A DNA stretch of 64,000 nt from Streptantibioticus rubrisoli (GTDB taxonomy: Bacteria; Actinomycetota; Actinomycetes; Streptomycetales; Streptomycetaceae): the NCBI RefSeq assembly GCF_024436055.1, contig NZ_JANFNH010000026.1, forward strand, positions 22,318-86,317, written 5' to 3'. The stretch's first letter is position 1; each line of letters begins with the position of its first letter. The translations under genes and the position numbers were made by a program. This document shows, one piece after another, positions 45,417 to 55,808 of the stretch. The notes under the pieces were generated by a model. It made no database searches. It saw only the letters and a program-made list of their open reading frames with translations, and was not told where the DNA came from.

Positions 45417-48400
45417 CTACCCGCCCACCACCGTCGTCAGGAACTCGGCCGTCCACTGCAGGAGTTCACGGCCCACCACCGGCTTGCCGCCGATCGTGCC
45501 GGTCGACGGGCGCGGCACCAGCACCTGCTTGACCGCGGGCTTGATGACGCTGCGCGGGTGCAGCCGCTTCAGCCGCAGCTCCTGCGACTCGCGCAACTCC
45601 ACCGGCGCGAAGCGGATGTTGTTGCCCTGCAGGGTGATGTCGGTGACCCCGGCCCGCCGGGCCAGCAGCCGCAGCCCCGCGACCAGCAGCAGGTTCTCCA
45701 CCGGCTCGGGCAACTTGCCGTACCGGTCGGTGAGTTCCTCGCGCACCGCGGTGATGTCGTCCTCGGAGTTGACCGCGGCGATCGAACGGTAGGCCTGCAG
45801 CCGCAGCCGCTCCCCGGGCGCGTAGTCATGCGGAACGTGCGCGTCCACGGGCAGTTCGATCTTGACCTCCAGTGGCGCCTCCTCCTGCACCTCACCGGAC
45901 TCCAGCGCCGCCCGGTAGTCCGCGACCGCCTCGCCCACCATCCGTACGTACAGGTCGAAGCCGACGCCCGCGATGTGGCCGGACTGCTCGCCGCCGAGCA
46001 GGTTGCCCGCGCCGCGGATCTCCAGGTCCTTCATCGCCACGTACATGCCCGCGCCCATCTCGGTGTGCTGGGCGATGGTGGCCAGCCGCTCGTGCGCGGT
46101 CTCGGTCAGCGGCTTCTCCGGCGGGTACAGGAAGTACGCGTAGCCGCGCTCGCGGCCCCGGCCCACCCGGCCACGCAGCTGGTGCAGCTGCGACAGGCCG
46201 AAGTTGTCGCCGCGCTCGACGATCAGGGTGTTGGCGTTGGAGATGTCGATACCGGACTCCACGATCGTGGTGGACACCAGCACGTCGAACTTCTTCTCCC
46301 AGAAGTCGACCACCACCTGCTCCAGCGTGTGCTCGCTCATCTGCCCGTGGGCGGTGGCGATGCGTGCCTCCGGAACCATCTCGCGCAGCCTCGCCGCGGC
46401 CCGGTCGATCGACTCCACCCGGTTGTGGATGTAGAAGACCTGCCCCTCACGCAGCAGTTCACGGCGGACCGCCGCCGCGATCTGCTTCTCCTCGTACGGG
46501 CCGACGAAGGTCAGCACCGGGTGCCGCTCCTCCGGCGGGGTGGTGATGGTGGACATCTCCCGGATGCCGGTGACCGCCATCTCCAGGGTGCGCGGAATCG
46601 GCGTCGCGGACATGGTCAGCACGTCCACGTTGGCCCGCAGCTTCTTCAACTGCTCCTTGTGCTCGACGCCGAAGCGCTGCTCCTCGTCCACGATCACCAG
46701 GCCCAGGTCCTTGAACCGGGTCTCGGAGGAGAACAGCCGGTGGGTGCCGATGACCACGTCCACCGACCCCTCCTTCAGCCCCTCCAGCACCGCCTTGGCC
46801 TCGGTGTCGGTCTGGAACCGGGACAACGCCCGCACATTGACCGGGAACTGGCCGTAGCGCTCGGAGAACGTGCCGAAGTGCTGCTGTACCAGCAAGGTGG
46901 TGGGGACGAGCACCGCCACCTGCTTGCCGTCCTGCACCGCCTTGAACGCCGCCCGCACGGCGATCTCGGTCTTGCCGTAGCCCACGTCGCCGCAGATCAG
47001 CCGGTCCATCGGGACCGACTTCTCCATGTCCTCCTTGACCTCGGCGATCGTGGTGAGCTGGTCGGGGGTCTCGGCGTACGGGAACGCGTCCTCCAGCTCG
47101 CGCTGCCAGGGGGTGTCCGCGCCGAAGGCGTGGCCGGGGGCCGCCATCCGCGCCGAGTACAGCTTGATCAGGTCGGCGGCGATCTCCTTGACCGCCTTCT
47201 TCGCCCGCGCCTTGGTCTTCGTCCAGTCGGCGCCGCCGAGCCGGTGCAGGGTCGGGGCCTCGCCGCCGACGTACTTGGTGATCTGCTCCAACTGGTCGGT
47301 GGGCACGAAGAGTCGGTCGCCCGGCTGGCCGCGCTTGGCCGGGGCGTACTCCACCAGCAGGTACTCGCGGGTGGCGCCCTGCACGGTGCGCTGCACCATC
47401 TCCACATACCGGCCCACGCCGTGCTGCTCGTGCACGATGTAGTCGCCGGACTGCAGGGTGAGCGGGTCGATGGTCTTGCGGCGCCGGGACGGCATCCGGC
47501 CCATGTCCTTGCTGGCGGACTTCTGGCCGGACAGGTCGGTCTCGGTCAGCACCGCCAGCCTCAGTTCCGGGTGCACGAAGCCGTGCTCGATGGAACCGCA
47601 GGCGACGTGCACGACGGACGGCTCGGGGGCGCTGGGCAGGTCCGCGTCCAGCCGGGCCGCGATGCCCTCGTTGCCGAGCACCTCGACGGTACGGGCGGCC
47701 GGACCGTGGCCCTCGGTGACGTAGACGGCGCGCCAGCCGTCGGCCAGCCAGCCCTTGGTGTCGGCGAGCGCACGGGCGCTGTCACCGCGGTACGTCTCGG
47801 GGGCGTGCATGCCCAACTTCAGCGTGTCGTCGTCCAGTTCGGCGTCGGCGGCGAACTGGCTCACCGACCACCACGCCATGCCGATCTCCCGGGCGCGGTC
47901 GCGCACGTCGGCCAGCGACCACAGCGATGCGGCGCCCAGGTCGATCGGCGCCTCGCCTCCACCGGCCGTCGCGGCCCAGGACGCCTCCAGGAACTCCCGG
48001 CTGGTGGCCACCAGATCCGCCGCCCGGGTGCGGATCCGCTCCGGGTCGCAGGCGACGGTCACACTGCCCGCGGGCATCACGTCCAGCAGCAGCTCCATGT
48101 CGTCCACCAGCACCGGGGCCAGCGACTCCATGCCCTCCACCGCGATGCCCTCGGCGATCTTGCCGAGCAGCTCGGCCAGACCCGGATGCGACTCGGCCAG
48201 CTCGGCGGCCTTGCGCCGCACCTCGTCGGTCAGCAGCAGCTCACGGCACGGCGGCGCCCACAGGCCGTGCTCGGCGACTTCCAGCGAGCGCTGGTCGGCG
48301 ACCTTGAAGTAACGGATCTCCTCGACGTCGTCGCCCCAGAACTCGATCCGCAGCGGATGTTCCTCGGTGGGCGGAAAGACGTCCAGGATGCCGCCGCGGA

Positions 48401-48953
48401 CCGCGAACTCGCCGCGCTTCTCGACGAGTTCGACACGGGCGTACGCCGCGGCGGCCAGGCCGTCCACGACCTCGCCGAGGTCGGCGGTCTCGCCGCTGCG
48501 CAGGCTCACGGGCTTCAGGTCGCCCAGGCCCTTGACCTGCGGTTGCAGTACGGAGCGTACGGGGGCGACCACGACGCTGACCGGGCCGGTGGACGGGTCG
48601 TCCTTGCTGGGGTGCGCCAGCCTGCGCAGCACCGCCAAGCGGCGGCCCACGGTGTCGGAGCGAGGGGAGAGGCGCTCGTGCGGGAGCGTCTCCCACGCGG
48701 GGTACTCCACGACCGCGTCGGGCGGCAGCAGTGAGCGCAGTGCGGCGGTCAGGTCCTCGGCCTCCCGGCCGGTGGCGGTCACGGCGAGTACGGGGCGGCC
48801 GGAGCGGGCCGCGAGTGCGGCGATCACGAACGGTCGGGCGCCGGGCGGGCCCACCAGGTCCAGGTGCGGGCGGGTGCCGTCGCCTGCGGCTTTCAGCGCC
48901 TCGGCGAGGTGGGGATCCTGGGTGACGACGTCGAGCAGACCGGACAGGCTCAT
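45417..48953 (-). CDS. mfd: Transcription-repair coupling factor
   Basis: Mfd removes RNA polymerase stalled at lesions and recruits UvrA. The 1178-aa product has the UvrB-like N-terminus (PVLAVTATGREAEDL), RID region (GDYIVHEQHGVGRYVEM), helicase motifs I GDVGYGKTEIAVRAAF, II IVDEEQRFG, III TMSATPIPRTL, V VSTTIVESGIDISNANTL and VI QLRGRVGRGRERGYAYF, followed by the TRG motif and C-terminal domain. ATG 48953 gives the standard N-terminus MSLSGLLDVV. It is full length with no lesions. Confidence 0.97.
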   Translation of the reverse strand: MSLSGLLDVVTQDPHLAEALKAAGDGTRPHLDLVGPPGARPFVIAALAARSGRPVLAVTATGREAEDLTAALRSLLPPDAVVEYPAWETLPHERLSPRSDTVGRRLAVLRRLAHPSKDDPSTGPVSVVVAPVRSVLQPQVKGLGDLKPVSLRSGETADLGEVVDGLAAAAYARVELVEKRGEFAVRGGILDVFPPTEEHPLRIEFWGDDVEEIRYFKVADQRSLEVAEHGLWAPPCRELLLTDEVRRKAAELAESHPGLAELLGKIAEGIAVEGMESLAPVLVDDMELLLDVMPAGSVTVACDPERIRTRAADLVATSREFLEASWAATAGGGEAPIDLGAASLWSLADVRDRAREIGMAWWSVSQFAADAELDDDTLKLGMHAPETYRGDSARALADTKGWLADGWRAVYVTEGHGPAARTVEVLGNEGIAARLDADLPSAPEPSVVHVACGSIEHGFVHPELRLAVLTETDLSGQKSASKDMGRMPSRRRKTIDPLTLQSGDYIVHEQHGVGRYVEMVQRTVQGATREYLLVEYAPAKRGQPGDRLFVPTDQLEQITKYVGGEAPTLHRLGGADWTKTKARAKKAVKEIAADLIKLYSARMAAPGHAFGADTPWQRELEDAFPYAETPDQLTTIAEVKEDMEKSVPMDRLICGDVGYGKTEIAVRAAFKAVQDGKQVAVLVPTTLLVQQHFGTFSERYGQFPVNVRALSRFQTDTEAKAVLEGLKEGSVDVVIGTHRLFSSETRFKDLGLVIVDEEQRFGVEHKEQLKKLRANVDVLTMSATPIPRTLEMAVTGIREMSTITTPPEERHPVLTFVGPYEEKQIAAAVRRELLREGQVFYIHNRVESIDRAAARLREMVPEARIATAHGQMSEHTLEQVVVDFWEKKFDVLVSTTIVESGIDISNANTLIVERGDNFGLSQLHQLRGRVGRGRERGYAYFLYPPEKPLTETAHERLATIAQHTEMGAGMYVAMKDLEIRGAGNLLGGEQSGHIAGVGFDLYVRMVGEAVADYRAALESGEVQEEAPLEVKIELPVDAHVPHDYAPGERLRLQAYRSIAAVNSEDDITAVREELTDRYGKLPEPVENLLLVAGLRLLARRAGVTDITLQGNNIRFAPVELRESQELRLKRLHPRSVIKPAVKQVLVPRPSTGTIGGKPVVGRELLQWTAEFLTTVVGG

Positions 48954-49199
48954 GGGGGTCAGCGTACGTGAGCGCTCGCGCTGGCGTTTCGGGGTTCGGC
49001 CCTGGTCCCGTCCACCTTCGCGGTGCCGCCGCGCACGACGGGCGTCCGGTTCCGGTTCGCGGCGGGTGGGTGGGAAAAAGCCCCCGCAGCGCGGCCGCCA
49101 GCCCAAGCCCCGCGCCCGCCGTGCGCAACGGCGAGCGAAGGCCGACGGCAATCGGGTGGGCGGGTGGGTGGGCGAGCCCCCGAATGTCGGCGCGCCCCC

Positions 49200-50447
49200 T
49201 CAGGAGTCGGACTGAACGGCCGTCAGGGCCTGCGCGACCACGCCCGCGACGAGTTCGACCTGCCAGGGCCGCGCCCCCCGCTCCGCGAGCCGTGCGGCAA
49301 CCGCCTCCGCGCTCGGCTCCGCCGGTGGCTCCCAGCACACCCGCCGCACCGCGTCCGGCGCCACCAGATTCTCCTGCGGCACATTGAGCCGCTCCGCCAG
49401 CGCACTGACCGCCGCCCGCGCGGCGCTGAGCCGGGCCGCCGCGGCCGGATCCTTGTCGGTCCACGAGCGGGGCGGCGGCGGACCCCCCTGGACAGGGCCG
49501 AGTTGCGGCTGGTCCCGCTCGGGCAGCGCCCGCGCCCGGTCCACCGCGGCCTGCCAGACGTCCAGTTGACGGCGGCCCATCCGGTTGCCGAACCCGGGCA
49601 GCGCGGCGAGCGCGTGCACGTTCGGCGGCATCGCAAGCGCCGCCGCGACGATCGCGGCATCGCTCAGCACCCGCCCGGGCGAGACATCGCGCTGTCGCGC
49701 GATCTCGTCCCGTACCGTCCACAACTCCCGTACCACGCCAAGCTGTCGGCGCCGTCGCACCTTGTGCATACCCGAGGTGCGCCGCCAGGGGTCGGTGCGC
49801 GGCGCGGGCGGCGGTGCGGCGGCGATCGCCGCGAACTCCTGCAGCGCCCACTCCAGTTTGCCCTGCTCGCGCAGCTCGGCCTCCAGCGCGTCGCGCAGGT
49901 CGACCAGCAGTTCCACATCGAGCGCGGCGTAGCGCAACCACGGCTCGGGCAGCGGGCGGGTGGACCAGTCGACGGCCGAGTGGCCCTTCTCCAGGGCGTA
50001 ACCGAGCACGTTCTCCACCATGGCGCCCAGGCCCACCCGGGCGAAGCCCGCCAGCCGTCCGGCGAGTTCGGTGTCGAAGATCCGGCCCGGCCGCATCCCT
50101 ATCTCGGCCAGGCACGGCAGGTCCTGGGTGGCCGCGTGCAGCACCCACTCGGTGTCGGCGAGCACCTCGCCGAGCGCGGACAGGTCAGAACAGGCGACGG
50201 GGTCGATCAGCGCGGTCCCTGCTCCGGCGCGGCGCAGCTGGACCAGATAGGCCCGCTGTCCGTAGCGGTAGCCGGAAGCGCGCTCGGCGTCGACGGCGAC
50301 GGGACCGGTGCCCGCGGCGAATGCCGACACGACTGCGGCGAGCGCCTCCGGGCTTGCGGTCACCGGCGGGATGCCCTCGCGCGGGTCCAGCAGCGGGACC
50401 GGCGCCGGGATTGCTTCGCTTGCTGCGGTCTCTCGGGCGTCGGTCAC
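49200..50447 (-). CDS. rnd: Ribonuclease D-like 3'-5' exonuclease
   Basis: The 415-aa protein has a DEDDy exonuclease domain (VAVDAERASGYRYGQRAYLV, ATQDLPCLAEIG, RIFDTELAGRL, RYAALDVELL) followed by an HRDC domain (RDEIARQRDVSPGRVLSDAA, PPNVHALAALPGFGNRMGRR) and a Pro-rich C-terminal part. It trims structured RNA 3' ends. GTG 50447 is the assigned start. It sits next to whiI, DUF3000 and hemE, an order I recall from another S. coelicolor region than mfd. Confidence 0.92.
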   Translation of the reverse strand: MTDARETAASEAIPAPVPLLDPREGIPPVTASPEALAAVVSAFAAGTGPVAVDAERASGYRYGQRAYLVQLRRAGAGTALIDPVACSDLSALGEVLADTEWVLHAATQDLPCLAEIGMRPGRIFDTELAGRLAGFARVGLGAMVENVLGYALEKGHSAVDWSTRPLPEPWLRYAALDVELLVDLRDALEAELREQGKLEWALQEFAAIAAAPPPAPRTDPWRRTSGMHKVRRRRQLGVVRELWTVRDEIARQRDVSPGRVLSDAAIVAAALAMPPNVHALAALPGFGNRMGRRQLDVWQAAVDRARALPERDQPQLGPVQGGPPPPRSWTDKDPAAAARLSAARAAVSALAERLNVPQENLVAPDAVRRVCWEPPAEPSAEAVAARLAERGARPWQVELVAGVVAQALTAVQSDS

Positions 50448-50538
50448 CCGTCAAGGGTAGCCGGGACCACTCATGCGTCGCGCCCGTCGATGGAACGTTC
50501 CATGAACGGGCGCGGTCGGCCGTGGTGGGGCGGCGGGC

Positions 50539-51201
50539 TTAGTGGATGATGCCGGTACGCAGCGCCACGGCCACCATCCCGGCCCGGTCGCCGGTGCCGA
50601 GCTTGCGGGCGATACGGGCCAGATGGCTCTTGACGGTGAGGGCGGACAGGCCCATCGACACGCCGATCGCCTTGTTGGACTGCCCCTCGGCCACCAGCCG
50701 GAGCACCTCCACCTCGCGCCCCGACAGCTCCCGGTAGCCGCCGGGGTGGCCGGGCGCGCCCGGCGGGCGGCGCTGCAGTCGGGCGCCGGGTGCCCCGATC
50801 GGGGCGGCACCGGGGCGCTGGGCGAGACCTACATTCGTACGGGTGCCGGTGACGACGTAGCCCTTGACGCCGCCGGCCAGCGCGTTGCGCACCGCGCCGA
50901 TGTCGTCGGCGGCGGAGAGCGCGAGTCCGTTGGGCCAGCCCGCCGCCCTGGTCTCGGCGAGCAGGGTGAGCCCGGAACCGTCGGGCAGATGTACGTCGGC
51001 GACGCAGATATCGCGCGGAGTGCCGACCCGGGGACGGGCCTCCGCGATCGACGACGCCTCGATCACGTCGCGTACGCCGAGTGCCCACAGATGCCGGGTG
51101 ACAGTGCTGCGGACACGCGGGTCGGCGACGACGACCATGGCAGTCGGCTTGATCGGGCGGTAGGCGACCAGGCTTGTGGGGTGGTCGAGAAGAACCGACA
51201 C
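50539..51201 (-). CDS. whiI: Atypical response regulator WhiI (sporulation)
   Basis: WhiI controls late sporulation in Streptomyces. The 220-aa product has a receiver-like domain with a reduced acidic pocket (MVVVADPR where typical receivers have two acids), a phosphosite-like VADVHLPDGSGL, GGVKGYVVTGTR, and a LuxR-type helix-turn-helix (ELSGREVEVLRLVAEGQSNK followed by AIGVSMGLSALTVKSHLARI). The degenerate pocket suggests it does not use normal phosphorylation. GTG 51201 has AGGAGG upstream. A WhiG-type promoter lies at 51284-51311, as expected for a whiI gene. Confidence 0.85.
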   Translation of the reverse strand: MSVLLDHPTSLVAYRPIKPTAMVVVADPRVRSTVTRHLWALGVRDVIEASSIAEARPRVGTPRDICVADVHLPDGSGLTLLAETRAAGWPNGLALSAADDIGAVRNALAGGVKGYVVTGTRTNVGLAQRPGAAPIGAPGARLQRRPPGAPGHPGGYRELSGREVEVLRLVAEGQSNKAIGVSMGLSALTVKSHLARIARKLGTGDRAGMVAVALRTGIIH

Positions 51202-51283
51202 CGGGCCTCCTGTGACGTGGCGGAACCGGACCGGCCGGTGGGGGAGGGGGCCGGTGCTCCGAGGGGGATTAAGGTCACAGTCC

Positions 51284-51311
51284 TCTTCGGCAGTATCGGA
51301 ACGGTCCTTTA
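51284..51311 (-). promoter_or_regulatory. WhiG-type promoter of whiI
   Basis: On the minus strand TAAA (51308-51311) and GCCGAAGA (51284-51291) are separated by exactly 16 nt, matching the sigma-WhiG consensus TAAA-N15-16-GCCGATAA. The distance to the whiI start codon is about 83 bp. whiI is a known WhiG target in S. coelicolor. Confidence 0.75.
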
Positions 51312-51450
51312 GGCAAAGATCACGATTTATTCCGTAACATTCCGGGCAAGTCGGTTACCAGGGTGATCGATTCCGAACAAAAGAGCCAACGGATCGATCA
51401 ATGAAGGGCATGCGGCCCGCCGTCCGGCAACCGACCGTGACCGTGGATCG

Positions 51451-52074
51451 TTATCGCGGCCCACGCCGGTTCGGTAGCGACACCACCCCGTCGCCGCCCC
51501 CGTCACCCAACGCCGGAGGCAGCCCGGCACCGGTGCACAGCAGCTCGCACCAGGCCGCCAGATGCGCCGCCGTGTCGGGGAACCCGGCCGCCGTGTCCGC
51601 GGGCGTCCATGACGCCCGGACCTCGATCTCCGTACTGGCCGCACGGTCCGCCAGCGTCCCGAAGTGGTGCGAGGAGCTGCACGAGACGGTGCCGCTCGGC
51701 TCGCTGTACCCCGCGCCGCGTGCCTCCAGCGCACCGGTCAGCCAGGACCAGCACACGTCCGGCAGCAGTGGATCGGCCGCCATCTCCGGCTCAAGCTCGG
51801 CGCGGGCCAAGGTGACCACCCGGAACGTGCCGTGCCAGGCGTCCTGCCCGGCCGGGTCGTGCAGCAGCACCAGCCTGCCGTCCGCCAGTTCCTCCCCCTC
51901 GACGACCACCGACGCTTCCACCGCGTACGCGTACCGGGCCAGCCGTTTGGGGGCCGGGATCTGCGCCAGTTCCACCTCGGCCCGCGTCCGGGCGGTTTCC
52001 AGTGCCTCCACCGCCCGTTGGAATACGAGCGGTACCCCATCCTCGTCCGCGAGGTGCCCCTGAGCCGCGACCAT
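51451..52074 (-). CDS. DUF3000 domain protein
   Basis: A 207-aa soluble protein that matches DUF3000, an actinobacterial family of unknown function: VFQRAVEALETARTRAEVEL, PAPKRLARYAYAVEASVVVE, HDPAGQDAWHGTFRVVTLAR and LPDVCWSWLTGALEARGAGY. ATG 52074 is the natural start; the ribosome site is weak. It lies between whiI and the divergent hemE gene. Confidence 0.88.
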   Translation of the reverse strand: MVAAQGHLADEDGVPLVFQRAVEALETARTRAEVELAQIPAPKRLARYAYAVEASVVVEGEELADGRLVLLHDPAGQDAWHGTFRVVTLARAELEPEMAADPLLPDVCWSWLTGALEARGAGYSEPSGTVSCSSSHHFGTLADRAASTEIEVRASWTPADTAAGFPDTAAHLAAWCELLCTGAGLPPALGDGGGDGVVSLPNRRGPR

Positions 52075-52197
52075 GCCCGGAAGACTAGGCCGCTGGCCCC
52101 CTTCGGCATCGGAGGAACACCGGTATGGGCGGGTCGTCCCTTCGGCTGACACCCGGTCGGCATTCGGCGGACATTCGGCCCGTGCGAAGATTCATCC

Positions 52198-53265
52198 GTG
52201 AATGCTGAGCAGCGGACAGACCAAGCACGCCACCGGACCGCCGATTCGGCGTTCATCCGGGCCTGTCGACGCGAGCCGGTGCCGCACACCCCGGTGTGGT
52301 TCATGCGGCAGGCCGGGCGTTCGCTGCCCGAGTACCGCAAGGTCCGCGAGGGCACCGGGATGCTCGAATCGTGCACGCGCCCCGACCTCGTCACCGAGAT
52401 CACGCTGCAACCGGTTCGGCGCCACAAGGTGGACGCCGCCATCTACTACAGCGACATCGTCGTCCCGCTCAAGGCTATCGGCCTCGACCTCGACATCAAG
52501 CCGGGCGTCGGCCCGGTGGTCGCCGAGCCGATCACCACTCGCGCCGACCTCGACCGGCTGCGCCCGCTGGACCCGGACGACGTCGGCTACGTCACCGAAG
52601 CGGTCGGCATGCTGACCGGTGAACTCGGCGCCACCCCGCTGATCGGCTTCGCGGGCGCGCCGTTCACCCTGGCGAGCTACCTCGTCGAGGGCGGCCCGTC
52701 CCGCAACCACGAGCGCACCAAGGCGCTGATGTACGGCGACCCGCAGCTGTGGGCGGACCTGCTCGACAGGCTCGCCGACATCACCGCCGCCTTCCTGAAG
52801 GTGCAGATCGAGGCGGGCGTCTCGGCCGTGCAGCTGTTCGACTCCTGGGCCGGCGCGCTCGCCCCCGACGACTACCGTCGCTCCGTCATGCCCGCCTCGG
52901 CCAAGGTCTTCGACGCGGTCGCGCCGTACGGCGTGCCGCGCATCCACTTCGGCGTCGGCACCGGCGAGTTGCTCGGCCTGATGGGCGAAGCGGGCGCGGA
53001 CGTGGTGGGCGTCGACTGGCGGGTTCCGCTCGCCGAGGCCGCCCGCCGGGTGGGCCCGCACAAGGCGCTCCAGGGCAACCTCGACCCCGCCGTGCTGTTC
53101 GCCCCCGAGCAGGCCGTACGGGCCAAGGCGCACGAGGTGCTGGAGTCGGCCAAGGCCGCGCCCGGGCACGTCTTCAACCTCGGGCACGGCGTGCTGCCCA
53201 ACACCGACCCGGACGCGCTCACCCGCCTCGTGGAGTACGTCCACACCACGACCGAGGCACGCTGA
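52198..53265 (+). CDS. hemE: Uroporphyrinogen decarboxylase
   Basis: HemE removes four carboxyls from uroporphyrinogen III to give coproporphyrinogen III. The 355-aa TIM-barrel protein shows the hallmark [20 protein letters not shown] with active-site Arg residues, [39 protein letters not shown] and [19 protein letters not shown] 52198 is the start. It begins a hemE-hemY-hemQ run, spaced by 23 and 4 bp. Confidence 0.96.
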   Translation: MNAEQRTDQARHRTADSAFIRACRREPVPHTPVWFMRQAGRSLPEYRKVREGTGMLESCTRPDLVTEITLQPVRRHKVDAAIYYSDIVVPLKAIGLDLDIKPGVGPVVAEPITTRADLDRLRPLDPDDVGYVTEAVGMLTGELGATPLIGFAGAPFTLASYLVEGGPSRNHERTKALMYGDPQLWADLLDRLADITAAFLKVQIEAGVSAVQLFDSWAGALAPDDYRRSVMPASAKVFDAVAPYGVPRIHFGVGTGELLGLMGEAGADVVGVDWRVPLAEAARRVGPHKALQGNLDPAVLFAPEQAVRAKAHEVLESAKAAPGHVFNLGHGVLPNTDPDALTRLVEYVHTTTEAR

Positions 53266-53288
53266 CGGCGGGTGGCACAGTGGAGGGC

Positions 53289-54746
53289 ATGAACGCGCAC
53301 ACCGGGCACGTCCTCGTGGTCGGCGGCGGCATCTCGGGACTGGCCGCCGCGTTCCACCTGGTCACCGGCGGGGCCCGGGTGACGGTGCTGGAGGCCTCGG
53401 ACCGGCTCGGCGGCAAGCTGTACGCCGACGAGATCGCCGGAGTGCCGGTCGACCTCGGCGCCGAGGCGATGCTCGCGCGGCGCCCGGAGGCGGTGCGGCT
53501 GGCCCGGGACGTCGGTATCGGCGACCAGCTGGAGCCGCCCGCCACCGCACGGGCCGCGCTGTGGACCCGGGGTCGGCTGCGGCCGATGCCGCGCGGCCAC
53601 ATCATGGGCGTGCCCGGCGACCTCGGGCCGCTGTCCGCCTCCGGAGTGCTCTCGCCCGCCGGGCTGGCCCGGCTGCCGCTGGACCATGTGCTGCCGCGCA
53701 CCGAGATCGGCGAGGACGTCGCCATCGGCGAGTACGTTGCCGCACGGCTCGGCCGGGAGGTCGTCGACCGGCTGGTCGAGCCGCTGCTCGGTGGGGTCTA
53801 CGCGGGCAACGCCTACCAGATCTCGCTGCGCGCCGCCGTCCCACAGCTCTACCAGGCGGCGCGCGGCCGCCGCTCGCTGATCGAGGCGGTACGCGCCATG
53901 CAGCGCCGCACCGACGCGGCCGCGCAGGACACACCTGTGTTCATGGGCGTGCGCGGCGGCGTGGGACGGCTGCCGCTGGCCGTCGCCGACGCCTGCCGGG
54001 AGGCGTGCGCGGACATCAGGACCGGTACCGAGGTGCGCGAGCTGCGCCGCACCTCCTCGGGCTGGCAGGTGGTCACCCGGGGGACCGGCGGCCAGACGGT
54101 GCTGGAGGCCGACGCGGTGGTGCTCGCGGTGCCCGCACCGGCCGCCGCCCGGTTGCTCGGCGCCGAATCGCCCGTCGCCGCGGCCGAGTTGGGCACCGTG
54201 GAGTACGCCAGCGTGGCGCTGGTCACCATGGCGTTCCGCCGTCGCGACCTGCTGAACATGCCCGACGGCAGTGGTTTCCTGGTGCCCCCGGTGGACCGCC
54301 AGACCATCAAGGCGTCCACCTTCTCCAGCCGCAAGTGGGGCTGGCTCGACGAGGCCGGAGGGGACACCTTCGTGCTGCGCACCTCGGTCGGCCGGTACGG
54401 CGAGGAGACCGACCTGGCGTGGGACGACACCGACCTGGTGCGGCTGTCCCGGGAGGACCTCGCGGAGGCGGCCGGGATCACCGCGGCGCCCGTCGCGGCC
54501 CGGGTGACCCGGTGGGACGGCGGGCTGCCGCAGTACCCGGTAGGACATCTGGACCGGGTGGCCAGGATCCGCGAGCAGGTCGCCAAGCTGCCGGGCATGT
54601 CGGTGTGCGGGGCGGTCTACGAGGGTGTGGGCATCCCGGCGTGCGTCGCCAGCGCCCGCAGGGCCGCCGACGAGGTGCTGCGGACCCTCGCCGGACGGTC
54701 GGCGGGCACCCTGCGGCCGGGCATCCAGGACGGCGCGGGAGAATAG
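53289..54746 (+). CDS. hemY: Coproporphyrinogen III/protoporphyrinogen oxidase (HemY/CgoX type)
   Basis: An FAD enzyme that oxidises coproporphyrinogen III to coproporphyrin III in the Gram-positive haem branch. The 485-aa product starts with the dinucleotide loop [18 protein letters not shown], has [57 protein letters not shown] and a C-terminal FAD contact ([20 protein letters not shown]). ATG 53289 has GGAGG close upstream. With HemQ next, it fits the coproporphyrin-dependent route rather than the protoporphyrin route. Confidence 0.92.
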   Translation: MNAHTGHVLVVGGGISGLAAAFHLVTGGARVTVLEASDRLGGKLYADEIAGVPVDLGAEAMLARRPEAVRLARDVGIGDQLEPPATARAALWTRGRLRPMPRGHIMGVPGDLGPLSASGVLSPAGLARLPLDHVLPRTEIGEDVAIGEYVAARLGREVVDRLVEPLLGGVYAGNAYQISLRAAVPQLYQAARGRRSLIEAVRAMQRRTDAAAQDTPVFMGVRGGVGRLPLAVADACREACADIRTGTEVRELRRTSSGWQVVTRGTGGQTVLEADAVVLAVPAPAAARLLGAESPVAAAELGTVEYASVALVTMAFRRRDLLNMPDGSGFLVPPVDRQTIKASTFSSRKWGWLDEAGGDTFVLRTSVGRYGEETDLAWDDTDLVRLSREDLAEAAGITAAPVAARVTRWDGGLPQYPVGHLDRVARIREQVAKLPGMSVCGAVYEGVGIPACVASARRAADEVLRTLAGRSAGTLRPGIQDGAGE

Positions 54747-54750
54747 CCGC

Positions 54751-55473
54751 ATGACCGAGAATGCTGCCCCCGCCAAGGCCCCCAACGCGGGCAAGAAGGC
54801 CCGTGACCTCAACGAAGTGATCCGCTACACCCTCTGGTCGGTGTTCCGGCTGCGCACCCCGCTGCCCGAGGACCGCTCCGGCTACGCGGACGAGGTCGAG
54901 GAGCTGTTCGAGCAGCTCGCCGCGAAGGACGTCACGATCCGTGGCACCTACGACCTGTCGGGTCTGCGGGCCGACGCCGACATCATGATCTGGTGGCACT
55001 CCGAGACCTCGGACGCGCTCCAGGAGGCGTACAACCTCTTCCGCCGCACCCGGCTCGGCCGCGCCCTGGAGCCGGTCTGGTCGAACATGGCGCTGCACCG
55101 CCCGGCCGAGTTCAACAAGGCGCACATCCCGGCGTTCCTCGCCGATGAGAAGCCGCGCGACTATGTGAGCGTCTACCCGTTCGTGCGGTCCTACGACTGG
55201 TACCTGCTGCCCGACGAGGACCGGCGCCGGATGCTCGCCGAGCACGGCAAGATGGCCCGCGGCTACCCGGACGTGCGCGCCAACACCGTCGCCTCCTTCT
55301 CGCTCGGTGACTACGAGTGGATCCTCGCCTTCGAGGCCGACGAGCTGTACCGCATCGTCGACCTGATGCGGCACCTGCGCGCCTCCGAGGCCCGCCGCCA
55401 CGTCCGCGAGGAGATCCCGTTCTTCACCGGCCGCCGCAAGGCCGTCGCCGACCTGGTCGCGGGCCTGGCGTAA
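54751..55473 (+). CDS. hemQ: Coproheme decarboxylase HemQ (chlorite dismutase family)
   Basis: HemQ performs the last step of the coproporphyrin-dependent haem pathway, converting coproheme to haem b with peroxide. The 240-aa product has [60 protein letters not shown] and the haem-facing region [20 protein letters not shown] with [20 protein letters not shown]. It lacks the distal Arg of true chlorite dismutases, consistent with HemQ. Ferrochelatase (hemH) is not in the window. Confidence 0.94.
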   Translation: MTENAAPAKAPNAGKKARDLNEVIRYTLWSVFRLRTPLPEDRSGYADEVEELFEQLAAKDVTIRGTYDLSGLRADADIMIWWHSETSDALQEAYNLFRRTRLGRALEPVWSNMALHRPAEFNKAHIPAFLADEKPRDYVSVYPFVRSYDWYLLPDEDRRRMLAEHGKMARGYPDVRANTVASFSLGDYEWILAFEADELYRIVDLMRHLRASEARRHVREEIPFFTGRRKAVADLVAGLA

Positions 55474-55550
55474 GGCCCTTCCGGCGGGTCGCCCGCCCGG
55501 GGGCCGAGGCGGGTCCGGCTCACACCGTCGTGGCTGCTCGCCGTCGCGGC

Positions 55551-55760
55551 GCGGACTCCATGCCGCCACGACGCCGAGCGACCACGACCGGGGAGCCCGG
55601 CGGTGCGCAACTCGCCGCCGTCGGCCGACTTCCCGAGTGGACGGCCGACCTCCCCGCCCGACCCGCGGTTCCCTCCGCCCGTCGCGGCGGGCAGCGGCGC
55701 CCTTTCTCCCCCCACGATGGCGAAAAGCCACGCACCGCAGCCCGGCGGTGCCCAACCGAC
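55551..55760. repeat. Two copies of a ~57-bp degenerate interspersed repeat
   Basis: Within the 335-bp gap 55474-55808, the stretches 55551-55610 and 55705-55760 are diverged copies of one element, and a third lies at 63761-63818. Shared words include GAGCGACCACGAC and GAGCCCGGCGGT, with TTCTC and GATGGCGA/AATGGCGA at the start. I see no gene in this gap. Confidence 0.6.
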
Positions 55761-55808
55761 CGCAACGGGCTGGCGACCCCGGCCGACAACCGGGCCGCAG
55801 GCCGCGCC

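Noticed and set aside
45408..48734. Very long plus-strand open frame opposite mfd
   Set aside because: It is the antisense shadow of mfd, open only because of extreme GC bias; its product is Arg/His/Gly-rich with no domain, while the minus frame is a textbook Mfd.
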